Source of the DNA: Roseomonas gilardii
GTDB taxonomy: Bacteria > Pseudomonadota > Alphaproteobacteria > Acetobacterales > Acetobacteraceae
Length of the DNA: 64,000 nt
Assembly: GCF_001941945.1 (NCBI RefSeq)
Contig: NZ_CP015583.1
Location: 2,425,501-2,489,500 of the forward strand
Reading direction: 5' to 3'
The translations under genes and the position numbers were made by a program. The notes under the pieces are model-generated. The model was not told the origin of the DNA. It searched no databases and worked only from the letters and a program-made list of their open reading frames with translations. Below are positions 49,525 through 57,819 of this stretch, one piece after another; within the stretch, counting starts at the first letter, position 1; every line of letters begins with the position of its first letter.

Positions 49525-51231
49525 CTATTTCAGCCGGGCGATCTCCAGCCTGGGCGGCTCGGCGACGCCTTCCGGCTTCAGTGGCCGGGCCAGTTGCACC
49601 CGGTCGCGCCCCGCCTGCTTGGCAGTGTAGAGGGCTTCGTCGGCGGCCTTGAGCACCATGGCGATGGTCTGCCCATGGGCCGGCATATCCGCCACCCCGG
49701 CGGAGATGGTGACGCGGGGCAGCACCGTATCCGTGCCCTGGTGCAGCGCCCGCACCCGCTCGCGGATCTCCTCCATCCGCCGGCAGGCGTTCTCCGCGTC
49801 GCAATCCGGCATCAGCAGCACGATCTCCTCCCCGCCATAGCGGCAGGCGACATCGCCCCGGCGCAGGTCGCCCTGGATCAGCACGGCCAGGGCGCGCAGC
49901 ACCGCGTCGCCCGTGGCATGGCCATGGCGGTCGTTGACCTGCTTGAAGTGGTCCACATCGATCATGACCACGGCGACGGGACTGCCACGGCGGTCGGCCT
50001 GCCCGGCGAAGCGCTCCGACACCTCCTCCAGGAAGCGGCGGTTGTAGAGTCCGGTCAGCGAATCGCGCAGGGCCTGGTTGCGCAGCTTCTCGCGCAGGGT
50101 GAGGTTGGCCAGGGCCATGGACACGCCATCCGCCAGCGCCACCGCCAGGTCGCGCTGCGGCTCCGGCGCACCGGGCAGGCCGGACACGGCGGCGCCGAAC
50201 TGCATGACGCCATAGACCTCGCCGCGCGCCGTCATCGGAATCTCCAGCCCGGCCAGCCCCGGGGCGACGTGCTCGCAGGGAATGTCGGCGCCGGGGCCGT
50301 GGCGGTGCGGGCGGCCGCGCTTGAGCGCCCAGCAGTTCTCTGGCGAGAAATGGTCGGCGCTGGCCAGCTTCGTGCCCTCGGGCCAGACCGCCGTGCAGTC
50401 CAGCCGGTCGCGGCTGTTGTTGAAGACATAGAGCGCCCCGGGCACGCCCGGCAGCACCTCCTGCGCCGTGTGCAGCACGACGCGGCGGATGTCCTGCTCG
50501 GTCTGGCAGGCCTGGAGCATGTCGCTCATGCGCAGCAGGCTGCGGATCTCGGCGCCCCGGACGTCCATCTCCCGCCGGATGGCCTGTTCCGCCCGGCCGT
50601 GGCGCGCGATCTGCCACCAGGCGATCGCCAGGGCGCCCAGGCAGAGCCCGGCCCCCAGCATCACCAGCACCAGGATGCGCGCCTGGACCTGCTGCATGCC
50701 GCGGGCGGCCTGCTCGACCTGCGTGGCGCGCAGGCGGACGAAGCGCTCAAGCGCAAGGCGGACCGTTTCGCCCTGGGCCTGCAGGATGCCACGGCGCCCT
50801 TCCTCGATCACCGTCTCGCGCTCCCCGGCCTGGAGCCGGTCGAGGATGTCCTTGCGGGCGGCGACGATCCGCGTGATCGGGCCCAGGATCGGTGGGCTGC
50901 CGGTTTCCGCCTGGCTCGAATCCACAAGGCTGGCGATGCGGCGGAACTCTCCGCTTTCCAGCACTTCCGTCGCCCGGCCGAAGCGTAGCTGGTCCTGCAC
51001 CAGACCGAAGAGCGCATAGGCGCGCAGAGCGGATTCGCTGTCCAGCAGGGTGACGGTCAGTTGCCGGGCCTGCGCGCCTTCCGTCCTCAGCCTCTCCATT
51101 TCCCCTTCCAGGGAAAGGCTCTGCCGATTGCCCATCGAGGCCGCCACGGCACCGGCCAGCACCGCGAAGGCCGCGGAAAGCAGAAGCCAGCCAGCAAAAC
51201 GGGTCGGAGAGGCGCGGAGTTTGGTCACCAT
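49525..51231 (-). CDS. Membrane-bound GAF-GGDEF diguanylate cyclase
   Basis: About 568 aa. Two transmembrane helices (about 15-35 and 185-205) flank a periplasmic helical sensor of CHASE3-like type (SLEGEMERLRTEGAQARQLT, ESALRAYALFGL). A GAF domain (about 240-375) and a GGDEF domain (about 395-555) follow. The active site is GGEE (in RYGGEEIVLLMPD), and RRGD five residues before it is the c-di-GMP inhibitory site. It should make c-di-GMP with product inhibition. No EAL domain. The ATG at 51249 is an alternative start. It faces proA across an AT-rich operator-like region. Confidence 0.9.
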   Translation of the reverse strand: MVTKLRASPTRFAGWLLLSAAFAVLAGAVAASMGNRQSLSLEGEMERLRTEGAQARQLTVTLLDSESALRAYALFGLVQDQLRFGRATEVLESGEFRRIASLVDSSQAETGSPPILGPITRIVAARKDILDRLQAGERETVIEEGRRGILQAQGETVRLALERFVRLRATQVEQAARGMQQVQARILVLVMLGAGLCLGALAIAWWQIARHGRAEQAIRREMDVRGAEIRSLLRMSDMLQACQTEQDIRRVVLHTAQEVLPGVPGALYVFNNSRDRLDCTAVWPEGTKLASADHFSPENCWALKRGRPHRHGPGADIPCEHVAPGLAGLEIPMTARGEVYGVMQFGAAVSGLPGAPEPQRDLAVALADGVSMALANLTLREKLRNQALRDSLTGLYNRRFLEEVSERFAGQADRRGSPVAVVMIDVDHFKQVNDRHGHATGDAVLRALAVLIQGDLRRGDVACRYGGEEIVLLMPDCDAENACRRMEEIRERVRALHQGTDTVLPRVTISAGVADMPAHGQTIAMVLKAADEALYTAKQAGRDRVQLARPLKPEGVAEPPRLEIARLK

Positions 51232-51249
51232 GGCGCGAGGGTAAACCAA

Positions 51250-51308
51250 TTTAAGATCAACTTTAAGTTGTTATTTACGGTTTCGTTTCTACCTTGATCT
51301 GAAGCGCC
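51250..51308. promoter_or_regulatory. Operator-like inverted repeats between the GGDEF gene and proA
   Basis: A 13-bp palindrome CAACTT-T-AAGTTG lies at 51258-51270, and AGATCAA (51254-51260) is matched by TTGATCT (51294-51300). The patch is strongly AT-rich within very GC-rich flanks, as expected for divergent promoters with a repressor site. Confidence 0.45.
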
Positions 51309-51328
51309 GGACCGGAGCTTTCCGGTCC
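51309..51328 (+). terminator. Hairpin in the proA leader
   Basis: GGACCGGA and TCCGGTCC form a perfect 8-bp stem with loop GCTT, followed by TGTTTGAC. It stands 68 bases before the proA start and could be an attenuator or a leftover terminator. Confidence 0.35.
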
Positions 51329-51395
51329 TGTTTGACACGCCTCTGTCATGCACCAGCTTTCGCGCCAGCGCCGGACGCGCTAACCCCGCAGCATC

Positions 51396-52661
51396 ATGAA
51401 CGCCATGCCCGACAGCGCCTCCGCCCAGCTCGCCGATGCCGCACGCGAGGCCCGCGCCGCCGCGCGGGTACTGGCGCGGGTGCCGGGGCCGGCGCGGAAC
51501 GGGGCTCTGCGTTCCGCGGCGGCGGCGTTGCGGGGGCGGCAGGACGCCATCCTGGAGGCCAATGCCGCCGACCTGGAGGCCGCGCAGGGACTGACCGACG
51601 CCTTCCGCGACCGGCTGACCCTCACCCCCGCCCGGGTCGGGGCCATGGCCCAGGGGCTGGAGGAGATCGCAGCGCAGCCCGATCCGGTCGGCCGCGTGAT
51701 CAGCGAATGGACGCGACCGAACGGGCTGCTGATCCGCCGCGTGGCGCAGCCGATGGGTGTCATCGGTATGATCTACGAGAGCCGGCCCAATGTCGGCGCG
51801 GATGCGGCGGGGATCTGCCTCAAGGCAGGCTCGGCCGTGATCCTGCGGGGCGGCAGCGAGAGCCTGCGTTCCGCCCGGGCGATCCATGCCGCCATCGCCG
51901 AGGGGTTGCGCGAGGCCGGGCTGCCGGAGGCGGCGGTGCAGATCGCCCCCTCCGCCGACCGGGCCTTCGTGGGCGCCATGCTGCGGGCCTCGGGGCTGAT
52001 CGACCTGATCATCCCGCGCGGCGGCAAGGGGCTGGTGACCCGGGTGATGGAGGAGGCGCGGGTGCCCGTCCTCGCCCATGCCGAGGGGCTCTGCCACACC
52101 TATGTCCACGAGGCTGCCGATCCGGCGATGGCGCGCGCCATCCTGGCCAATGCCAAGATGCGCCGCACGGGCATCTGCGGCGCCACCGAAACCCTGTTGA
52201 TCGACGCCGCCGTGGCGCCGGCGCTGCTGCCGCTGCTGATCGGCGACCTGCGGGCGCTGGGCTGCGAATTCCGCGCCGACGAGCGTGCGCGGGCCATCCT
52301 GCCGGAGCTGAAGCCCGCCACCGGGGCGGATTTCGCCACGGAATGGCTGGATGCCGTCCTGTCGGTGAAGGTGGTGGACGGGGTGGAGGACGCGATCGCC
52401 CATATCGCCCGCTTTGGCAGCGAGCATACCGAGGCCATCGTGACGCAGGACGAATCCGCGGCACGGCAGTTCCTGGACGGGATCGGCTCGGCGGTGGGGA
52501 TGTGGAACGCCTCCACCCAGTTCTGCGACGGCGGCGAGTTCGGCTTCGGCGCCGAGATCGGCATCGCCACCGGCCGGCTACACGCGCGCGGCCCGGTCGG
52601 CGCGGAACAGCTCTGCACCTGGCGCTATCAGGTCCTGGGCAACGGCCAGACCCGGCCCTGA
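51396..52661 (+). CDS. proA: Gamma-glutamyl phosphate reductase
   Basis: A 421-aa enzyme of proline synthesis that reduces gamma-glutamyl phosphate to the semialdehyde with NADPH. QPMGVIGMIYESRPNV (118-133), the SAVILRGGSES loop, IIPRGGKGL and the catalytic cysteine C261 in RRTGICGATETLL are present. It leads the group proA-nadD-rsfS-rlmH. proB is not in the window. Confidence 0.96.
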   Translation: MNAMPDSASAQLADAAREARAAARVLARVPGPARNGALRSAAAALRGRQDAILEANAADLEAAQGLTDAFRDRLTLTPARVGAMAQGLEEIAAQPDPVGRVISEWTRPNGLLIRRVAQPMGVIGMIYESRPNVGADAAGICLKAGSAVILRGGSESLRSARAIHAAIAEGLREAGLPEAAVQIAPSADRAFVGAMLRASGLIDLIIPRGGKGLVTRVMEEARVPVLAHAEGLCHTYVHEAADPAMARAILANAKMRRTGICGATETLLIDAAVAPALLPLLIGDLRALGCEFRADERARAILPELKPATGADFATEWLDAVLSVKVVDGVEDAIAHIARFGSEHTEAIVTQDESAARQFLDGIGSAVGMWNASTQFCDGGEFGFGAEIGIATGRLHARGPVGAEQLCTWRYQVLGNGQTRP

Positions 52662-52700
52662 GCCCAGGCCTCATCCCCCCGATCCTGTGACACGCCCCTG

Positions 52701-52772
52701 ATGCCTCCGCCGCCCCGGCACGAACACGCGCCCAAGCCGCCTTCCCTGGCCCCCGGGGAGCGACGGTCCTGA
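52701..52772 (+). other. 23-codon upstream reading frame overlapping the nadD start
   Basis: An ATG at 52701 opens a Pro-rich frame (MPPPPRHEHAPKPP...) whose TGA (52770-52772) overlaps the proposed CTG start of nadD as CTGA. It could serve to deliver ribosomes to the CTG, or be a frame-shifted former N-terminus of nadD. Confidence 0.35.
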
Positions 52773-53407
52773 GACGGCAACTGGCGGAGCCGGGGGCCTG
52801 GGGCGACAACCGGCGACGGCGCATCGGGCTGCTCGGCGGCTCCTTCAACCCGGCGCATCAGGGGCACGAGCACGTGGCGCGGATCGCGCTGCGGGCGCTG
52901 CGGCTGGATGCGGTCTGGTTGCTGGTTTCCCCGGGCAACCCGCTGAAGCCGCCGCGCGGCATGGCCCCCTTCCAGCAGCGCCTCGCCTCGGCACGGGCCA
53001 TCGCCGACGGCGCCCAGGTGATCGCCACGGGGATCGAGGCGAAGCTCGGCTACCGGCGCACCGAGCGTACCCTGGGCAGGCTGCGGCAGCGCTTCCCCAA
53101 TGCCCGCTTCGTCTTCGTGATTGGGGCGGACAACCTGTGGCAGTTGCCGCGCTGGGGCGGCTGGCAGAGGCTGGCCCGGCACACGCCGCTGGCGGTGCTG
53201 CCGCGTCCGGGCTGGACACGCAAGGCTTTGCACGGCAAGGCAGCCTCCGTGCTACGCCATTGGCGGCGACGGCCGGGGGAACTCCTGGCCGGGCCGCCGG
53301 GACGGCATGCCGGCTGGACGCTGATCCCGGCGCGGGAAAATGCCCTGAGCTCCACGGATCTGCGGAGCAACGGCCATCACCCGGGCTGGCCCGCCGGCGG
53401 CGATTGA
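52769..53407 (+). CDS. nadD: Nicotinate-nucleotide adenylyltransferase, probable CTG start
   Basis: About 212 aa. Makes deamido-NAD from nicotinate mononucleotide and ATP. The nucleotidyl-transferase motif RRIGLLGGSFNPAHQGHEHV (GSFNP and HxGH), FVIGADNLWQLPRW and the C-terminal SSTDLRSN (ISSTxIR) are present. The conserved GGSFNPAH region lies upstream of the first ATG (52874), so translation must begin earlier. Between the in-frame stop at 52688 and this motif there is no ATG, GTG or TTG. CTG at 52769 has GGGGAG eight bases before it. It overlaps the stop of a short upstream frame. Confidence 0.88.
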   Translation: MRRQLAEPGAWGDNRRRRIGLLGGSFNPAHQGHEHVARIALRALRLDAVWLLVSPGNPLKPPRGMAPFQQRLASARAIADGAQVIATGIEAKLGYRRTERTLGRLRQRFPNARFVFVIGADNLWQLPRWGGWQRLARHTPLAVLPRPGWTRKALHGKAASVLRHWRRRPGELLAGPPGRHAGWTLIPARENALSSTDLRSNGHHPGWPAGGD

Positions 53408-53470
53408 ACGATGCGGGATGGGTGCTGGCGCCGGGACGGGGCCAGCGTGGCGTTCCCGCTGTATGACACG

Positions 53471-53494
53471 ATGACGGAGAGGAGGCGGCCATAG
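53471..53494 (+). other. 7-codon upstream reading frame overlapping the rsfS start
   Basis: ATG at 53471 encodes MTERRRP and stops at TAG 53492-53494. The TAG overlaps the proposed ATA start of rsfS (ATAG). Its AGGAGG codons are also the ribosome binding site for that start. Confidence 0.35.
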
Positions 53495-54144
53495 CCCGCA
53501 CCCCCAGGAACGAGAGCGAGACCGGGGCCGCCAAGGCACCCGCGACGCGCCGCAAGGCCCCGGCCACGGAGAAGGCGGCCGCGACCAGGACCGCCTCCGC
53601 CGGAGCCGCTCCGGCGAAGAGGGCCTCTGCGAAGGTGGCGACCAAAGCCCCAGCGACCAAAGCCACTGGGGCGAAGGCAGCGGCGCCGAAGCCGGCAGCC
53701 GCGACCTCCCGCAAGGCGCAGGTCACCGCGGGACCAGCGGCGACCACGGCGCGCACCCGGGCGCCGCGCAAGAAGGTCGCCCCGCCGGTGCTGGAGCGGC
53801 TGGTGGCCACGGCCGTCGCCTCGCTGGAGGACGACAAGGCGGAGAACGTGGTGGTGCTGGACATCGCCACCCGCTCCTCCTTCGCCGACCGGATGATCGT
53901 GGCGACCGGCCTCGCCGACCGCCAGATCCAGGCCATGGCCACGCATGTCGAGGAAGCGCTGGAGAAGGAAGGGGTGAAGCGCATCCGTTCCGAGACCTCG
54001 CCCGACTGGGTGCTGCTCGATGCGGGGGATCTGGTGATCCACCTGTTCAAGCCGGAAGCGCGCGAGACCTATGCCATCGAGCGCATGTGGGGGCCGCATA
54101 GCCCCGGCGAGGAGGAGGCCTCCCCGGTCGGGGAGGAGGGCTAA
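53491..54144 (+). CDS. rsfS: Ribosomal silencing factor RsfS with long basic N-terminus, probable ATA start
   Basis: RsfS binds ribosomal protein L14 and blocks subunit joining in starvation. The core (last 115 residues) has [46 protein letters not shown] and YAIERMWG. Ahead of it is an Ala/Lys/Pro-rich tail ([13 protein letters not shown] and [15 protein letters not shown] types) like histone H1. That tail continues upstream of the only canonical start (GTG 53635) to an ATA at 53491, which has GGAGG five bases before it. The minimal product from 53635 has 169 aa, the longer one 217. The downstream stop TAA overlaps the rlmH start. Confidence 0.82.
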   Translation: MARTPRNESETGAAKAPATRRKAPATEKAAATRTASAGAAPAKRASAKVATKAPATKATGAKAAAPKPAAATSRKAQVTAGPAATTARTRAPRKKVAPPVLERLVATAVASLEDDKAENVVVLDIATRSSFADRMIVATGLADRQIQAMATHVEEALEKEGVKRIRSETSPDWVLLDAGDLVIHLFKPEARETYAIERMWGPHSPGEEEASPVGEEG

Positions 54145-54611
54145 CGGCCCGCCCGCCGCTGCTGCTGGCGGTCGGCCGGGCGAAGCCGGGACCGGAGGCG
54201 GCACTCTTCGCGCAGCACAACGCCCGGCTGCGGCCCGCCCTGGTGCTCAAGGAATTCGCCGAGGGCAGCGGCAGTCCGGCGGAGATGCGGCGGCGGGAGG
54301 GCGAGGCCCTGCTCGCCGCCCTGCCCGACGGCGCCCTGGCCGTGGCGCTGGACCTGGGTGGAGAGATGCCGGACAGCGAGGCGCTGGCCCGGCTGACCGC
54401 GCGCTGGGAGGAAGCCGCACGACCGCTGGCCTTCCTGATCGGCGGGGCGGAGGGGCTGGACCCCGCCGTGCTGGCGCGGGCGGACCACCGGATCTCGCTG
54501 GGGCGGCTGACCTGGCCGCACATGCTGGTGCGGGGGCTGCTGGCCGAGGCGCTGTTCCGGGCCCAGTGCATCCGCACGGGCCATCCCTATCACCGCGCCT
54601 GGCGGCCCTGA
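54144..54611 (+). CDS. rlmH: 23S rRNA pseudouridine-1915 N3-methyltransferase, probable ACG start
   Basis: About 155 aa, a SPOUT (knotted) methyltransferase acting on 70S ribosomes. The N-terminal strand [20 protein letters not shown] and the C-terminal knot ([35 protein letters not shown]) match the family and its normal length of about 155. The first canonical in-frame start (GTG 54243) would delete the conserved first strand. ACG at 54144 lies in TAACG, sharing a base with the rsfS stop, behind GGGGAGGAGGG. CTG codons at 54159-54167 are alternatives. Confidence 0.88.
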   Translation, partial: TARPPLLLAVGRAKPGPEAALFAQHNARLRPALVLKEFAEGSGSPAEMRRREGEALLAALPDGALAVALDLGGEMPDSEALARLTARWEEAARPLAFLIGGAEGLDPAVLARADHRISLGRLTWPHMLVRGLLAEALFRAQCIRTGHPYHRAWRP

Positions 54612-54626
54612 TCTGACGAGGAACGC

Positions 54627-55160
54627 ATGTCCGCCACCGACGAGGATGACGAGGACGAGGCCCCGCCCGGCATGCCGCCGGGCACGCCCTTCTATATGAC
54701 GCCCACCGGCCACGCGGCGCTGCGCGAGGAACTGCGGCGGCTCTGGGACGAGGACCGGCCGAAGGTGGTCGAGGTGGTCTCCTGGGCCGCCTCGCTGGGC
54801 GACCGCAGCGAGAACGCGGACTACCAGTATGGCAAGCGCCGTCTGCGCGAGATCGACCGGCGAGTGCGCTTCCTGCGCAAGCGGCTGGAGAAGGCGCAGG
54901 TGGTCGATCCGGCGGCGCAGGCGCGGCGCGACCAGGTCTTCTTCGGCGCCACCGTCACCTATGCGCGCGAGGATGACACGGAGATCACCGTGACCATCGT
55001 AGGCGTGGACGAGACCGATCTCTCCCGGGGCCGGATCAGCTGGGTTTCGCCCGTCGCGCGCGCCCTGCTGGGCAAGCGGGTCGGCGACCTGCCCCGCCTG
55101 CGCACGCCCCAGGGTAGCGAGGAGATCGAGGTGGTGGCGATCCGCTACCCCGACCGCTGA
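54627..55160 (+). CDS. greB: Transcript cleavage factor GreB
   Basis: A 177-aa RNA polymerase secondary-channel factor that rescues backtracked complexes. An acidic start (MSATDEDDEDEAPPG) precedes FYMTPTGHAALREELRRLW, the coiled-coil tip in VSWAASLGDRSENADYQYGK with the catalytic acidic pair DR-SENAD region, and the C-terminal FKBP-like domain (ISWVSPVARALLGKRVGD). The LW-RP-VV-VSWAA pattern favours GreB over GreA. It lies 15 bases after rlmH. Confidence 0.93.
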   Translation: MSATDEDDEDEAPPGMPPGTPFYMTPTGHAALREELRRLWDEDRPKVVEVVSWAASLGDRSENADYQYGKRRLREIDRRVRFLRKRLEKAQVVDPAAQARRDQVFFGATVTYAREDDTEITVTIVGVDETDLSRGRISWVSPVARALLGKRVGDLPRLRTPQGSEEIEVVAIRYPDR

Positions 55161-55176
55161 CCGCGCGGGCCAGGCG

Positions 55177-55563
55177 TCAGCCCGGCAGGCAGCGCAGGGT
55201 GTCGGTGTGGCCGCGCGCCAGAACAGGCTTCGTGCCTTCGGGGCAGGCCAGTTGCCGCTGCCGCGCCGGGGGCAGGCCCTGGAACCATTCATACACGGTG
55301 CCGTCGTCTCCACCCCGGCCAGGGCCGGTCGCCAGGCGGCCGCCGCGCCCATCGCAGCGCCCCGGACGGCCGGGCATAGGGCGGCCGCCATGCGGACAGA
55401 GCCAGCGCTGAAAGGCCTGCATCTCGGAAGGCGAGAGCCACAGGGTCCGGGCCGGGCGGTCGCGCGGCGCCGCTTCCGCCGTTCCGCAGGGCAGGAGGAG
55501 TGGCAGTGCGAGGAGCAACAGGCCGGTGAGGCGGTGAGGTGAGAGGCAGGCAGGAAGGGTCAC
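55177..55563 (-). CDS. Secreted hypothetical protein
   Basis: About 128 aa from a GTG at 55563. A signal peptide (LTGLLLLALPLLLPCGTAEA) is followed by a polar domain with five cysteines, LSPSEMQAFQRWLCPHGGRP and YEWFQGLPPARQRQLACPEG. No family recognised. The frame extends to a GTG at 55620, and neither start has a good ribosome binding site. It is convergent with greB, 17 bases away. Confidence 0.5.
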   Translation of the reverse strand: MTLPACLSPHRLTGLLLLALPLLLPCGTAEAAPRDRPARTLWLSPSEMQAFQRWLCPHGGRPMPGRPGRCDGRGGRLATGPGRGGDDGTVYEWFQGLPPARQRQLACPEGTKPVLARGHTDTLRCLPG

Positions 55564-55650
55564 GGCAACCGCCGGAAAAAGAGGGCGGGGCGCCCGGGCT
55601 CGATGGCCCGGTGATACCACCCGTTGCCGCCAGCGGGAAACCGCCTTCCC

Positions 55651-57609
55651 TCAGCCCGCCTTCTTGCCCCGCGCGATAAGGCTCTCGCAGCGGTTGTCGT
55701 CGCCGATGCCGAACTGGATCGTCGGCAGGATCGCCAGCGGCGCGGCCAGGAAGCCGAGGCCGACGGCTGCGCCGGCCCGGATGCCGCCCTCGGTCGGGTC
55801 GATGCCCACCGAGGGATCGCGGAAGGTGCCACCGACCACGATCGGCGCCGGGAGTTGCCCCACGGTGAAGTGCTTGGAGTCACTGCGTAGGCTGTAGTCC
55901 AGCTTCTCCCGCCCCAGATCCACCGTGCCCTTGCCGGAGATCAGCACGTCCTCCGTGTCCACCAGCAGGGCACGGGTGTTCAGCACGCCGCGGCGCAGGG
56001 CGAAGTCCCCTACGAAGCACTCCACCTGGGTCCGGTCCGGCAGCTTGAGCAGGGACAGGACGGCATTGCCCAGGCGCAGGCCGGAAAGGTCCACCAGCAG
56101 GGCGCTGAGATTGCCGCCCCCCGCCATGGTCAGGGTCAGGGAGCCATTGCCGCTGCCCAGGATCTCGGCGAGCGACTTGCCGCTGCCGTCGATGACAGCG
56201 CGGCCGCCGATCAGCCCCGAGCCCTGGAAGCCCGTGGGCTGCATCAGGCGGGACAGGTCGACGCGCTGGAACTGGACATCCGCCCGCGCACCCAGGGCGC
56301 CGTTCTCCTGCGGCGTGAGGGCGATCTCGCCGGAGATGCGGCCCTTGCCGACCGCGAAGCTGACCGGGCTGAGGCGCACCGCGCCATCCGCGATGGTCAT
56401 GTCCACGGCCATGCCGTCGAAGGGGATCTGCCGGCCCCGGATGCTGTCGGCATGGTAGTTCAGCTTCACATCCGCCATGTTCAGCTTGGGCAGGCTGACC
56501 GGCGTGTCCGGCAGCATCCGGCTGCTGCGCTCGTTGCGGGCCAGTTCGCGGCGCTGCTGCGCGCTCTGGCCGGGAGTGGAGGCACGGCCCGGGGTCTCCC
56601 CGATGAAGCCGCCCAGATCGGCCAGGTCCACCTGCTTCGAGTGCAGGTTCGCCTCCACCAGCGGCTTCGCGCCGCCGGTGGTGACGGCGATGGTGCCGGA
56701 CAGGTCGCTGCTGCCGACGCGCCCGTCGAAGTCGCGGAAGCGCACTTTCCCATCAGCGTAGTCGAGATGCCCGGCGATGCGGTAGTTCGGGGTGCGGGCG
56801 AAGGGGATACCGGTCAGTGGCTGCAGCAGCGCCATATCCGGCCCTTGCAGCACGAGGTTGACGTCGGCGCCCTGCATGGCGAGCGGGTCCCGGACCGTTC
56901 CCTTCAGGGATACGTTGGTCGGCCCGTTGGCGAGTTGCATCTCGATCGGCCAGGGGCGGCTCTGGTCCTGCAGATAGGCCGGGCCGCCGGCCAGGGCCTG
57001 GCCGGTGATGCGCTGGCCCGCATAGGTGCCGTCCGCCGTCACGGCGATGCGCGGGTCCTGCGTCTCCTCGTCGCGCGTGGCGATGCCGAGCTGGAAGTCC
57101 GCCTTCAACGCCGGGTTCACCACATGGGCATGGCCATCCACGATCCGCAGCACGCCGATGCGCGGGGCGCTGGCGGCCTTGTCCTGCTTCGGCGCGTCCT
57201 CGCCGGCCGGCTTGCCGAAATCGAAGGCGTAGTTGGTGCGGCCATCCGCATGAGCCAGCGCGGCGACCTGCGGGCGCTCCACCGTCACCGAGGGAATGAC
57301 GATGGCGCGGTGGTGCCAGTATTCCATGACATCGACCAGCACGGTGGTGCGCGGCACCTGGGCGAAGGGTTCCTCCGCCTCGAACCCGTCCGGATTGGCG
57401 ACGCGCAGGTCGTCCACCACGACCTCGGTGACGCGGCCCAGGCGCACGTGCAGATGCGCGATCGTCACCTTGCGGCCAAGCGCGGCGGAGGCCTGGCGCT
57501 CCGCCAGGGGGATGAACCAGTCCCAGGACCAGAAGGCGATGACCAGCGCCACCAGCACGAGCGGGATGCCGATCCAGAAGGGCCATCGGGGAAAACGCCG
57601 CTGCGCCAT
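55651..57609 (-). CDS. AsmA family protein
   Basis: A 652-aa envelope protein with one N-terminal transmembrane helix (FWIGIPLVLVALVIAFWSW, about 11-29) and a large periplasmic beta-rich body. The N-terminal chorein-like AsmA segment (LGRKVTIAHLHVRLGRVTEV) and the C-terminal AsmA domain (about 400-620: LTLTMAGGGNLSALLVDLSG, GKGTVDLGREKLDYSLRSDS, GTFRDPSVGIDP) are typical. Family members form bridge-like lipid-transfer proteins across the periplasm. The ATG at 57609 follows GGAGA. Monocistronic. Confidence 0.9.
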   Translation of the reverse strand: MAQRRFPRWPFWIGIPLVLVALVIAFWSWDWFIPLAERQASAALGRKVTIAHLHVRLGRVTEVVVDDLRVANPDGFEAEEPFAQVPRTTVLVDVMEYWHHRAIVIPSVTVERPQVAALAHADGRTNYAFDFGKPAGEDAPKQDKAASAPRIGVLRIVDGHAHVVNPALKADFQLGIATRDEETQDPRIAVTADGTYAGQRITGQALAGGPAYLQDQSRPWPIEMQLANGPTNVSLKGTVRDPLAMQGADVNLVLQGPDMALLQPLTGIPFARTPNYRIAGHLDYADGKVRFRDFDGRVGSSDLSGTIAVTTGGAKPLVEANLHSKQVDLADLGGFIGETPGRASTPGQSAQQRRELARNERSSRMLPDTPVSLPKLNMADVKLNYHADSIRGRQIPFDGMAVDMTIADGAVRLSPVSFAVGKGRISGEIALTPQENGALGARADVQFQRVDLSRLMQPTGFQGSGLIGGRAVIDGSGKSLAEILGSGNGSLTLTMAGGGNLSALLVDLSGLRLGNAVLSLLKLPDRTQVECFVGDFALRRGVLNTRALLVDTEDVLISGKGTVDLGREKLDYSLRSDSKHFTVGQLPAPIVVGGTFRDPSVGIDPTEGGIRAGAAVGLGFLAAPLAILPTIQFGIGDDNRCESLIARGKKAG

Positions 57610-57819
57610 GGAGTCTCCGCGGGATGCTGCGGGCCGGTCGCGCCGGCGCATTGTCGAGAGCGATGTGAGCGGTAAAGCGCCAGGTCCGGATCGGGGTTCG
57701 TCCGATGCGGGCACTTTTCCGCGAGCTGGACAGGCAGGCGGGACGCCGCTTCAACGCAATGTGAGCCCGCGTCGGTCTGCCCGGTGGAGGCGCCGCGTGG
57801 AGCGACGGGCTATGGCGGA

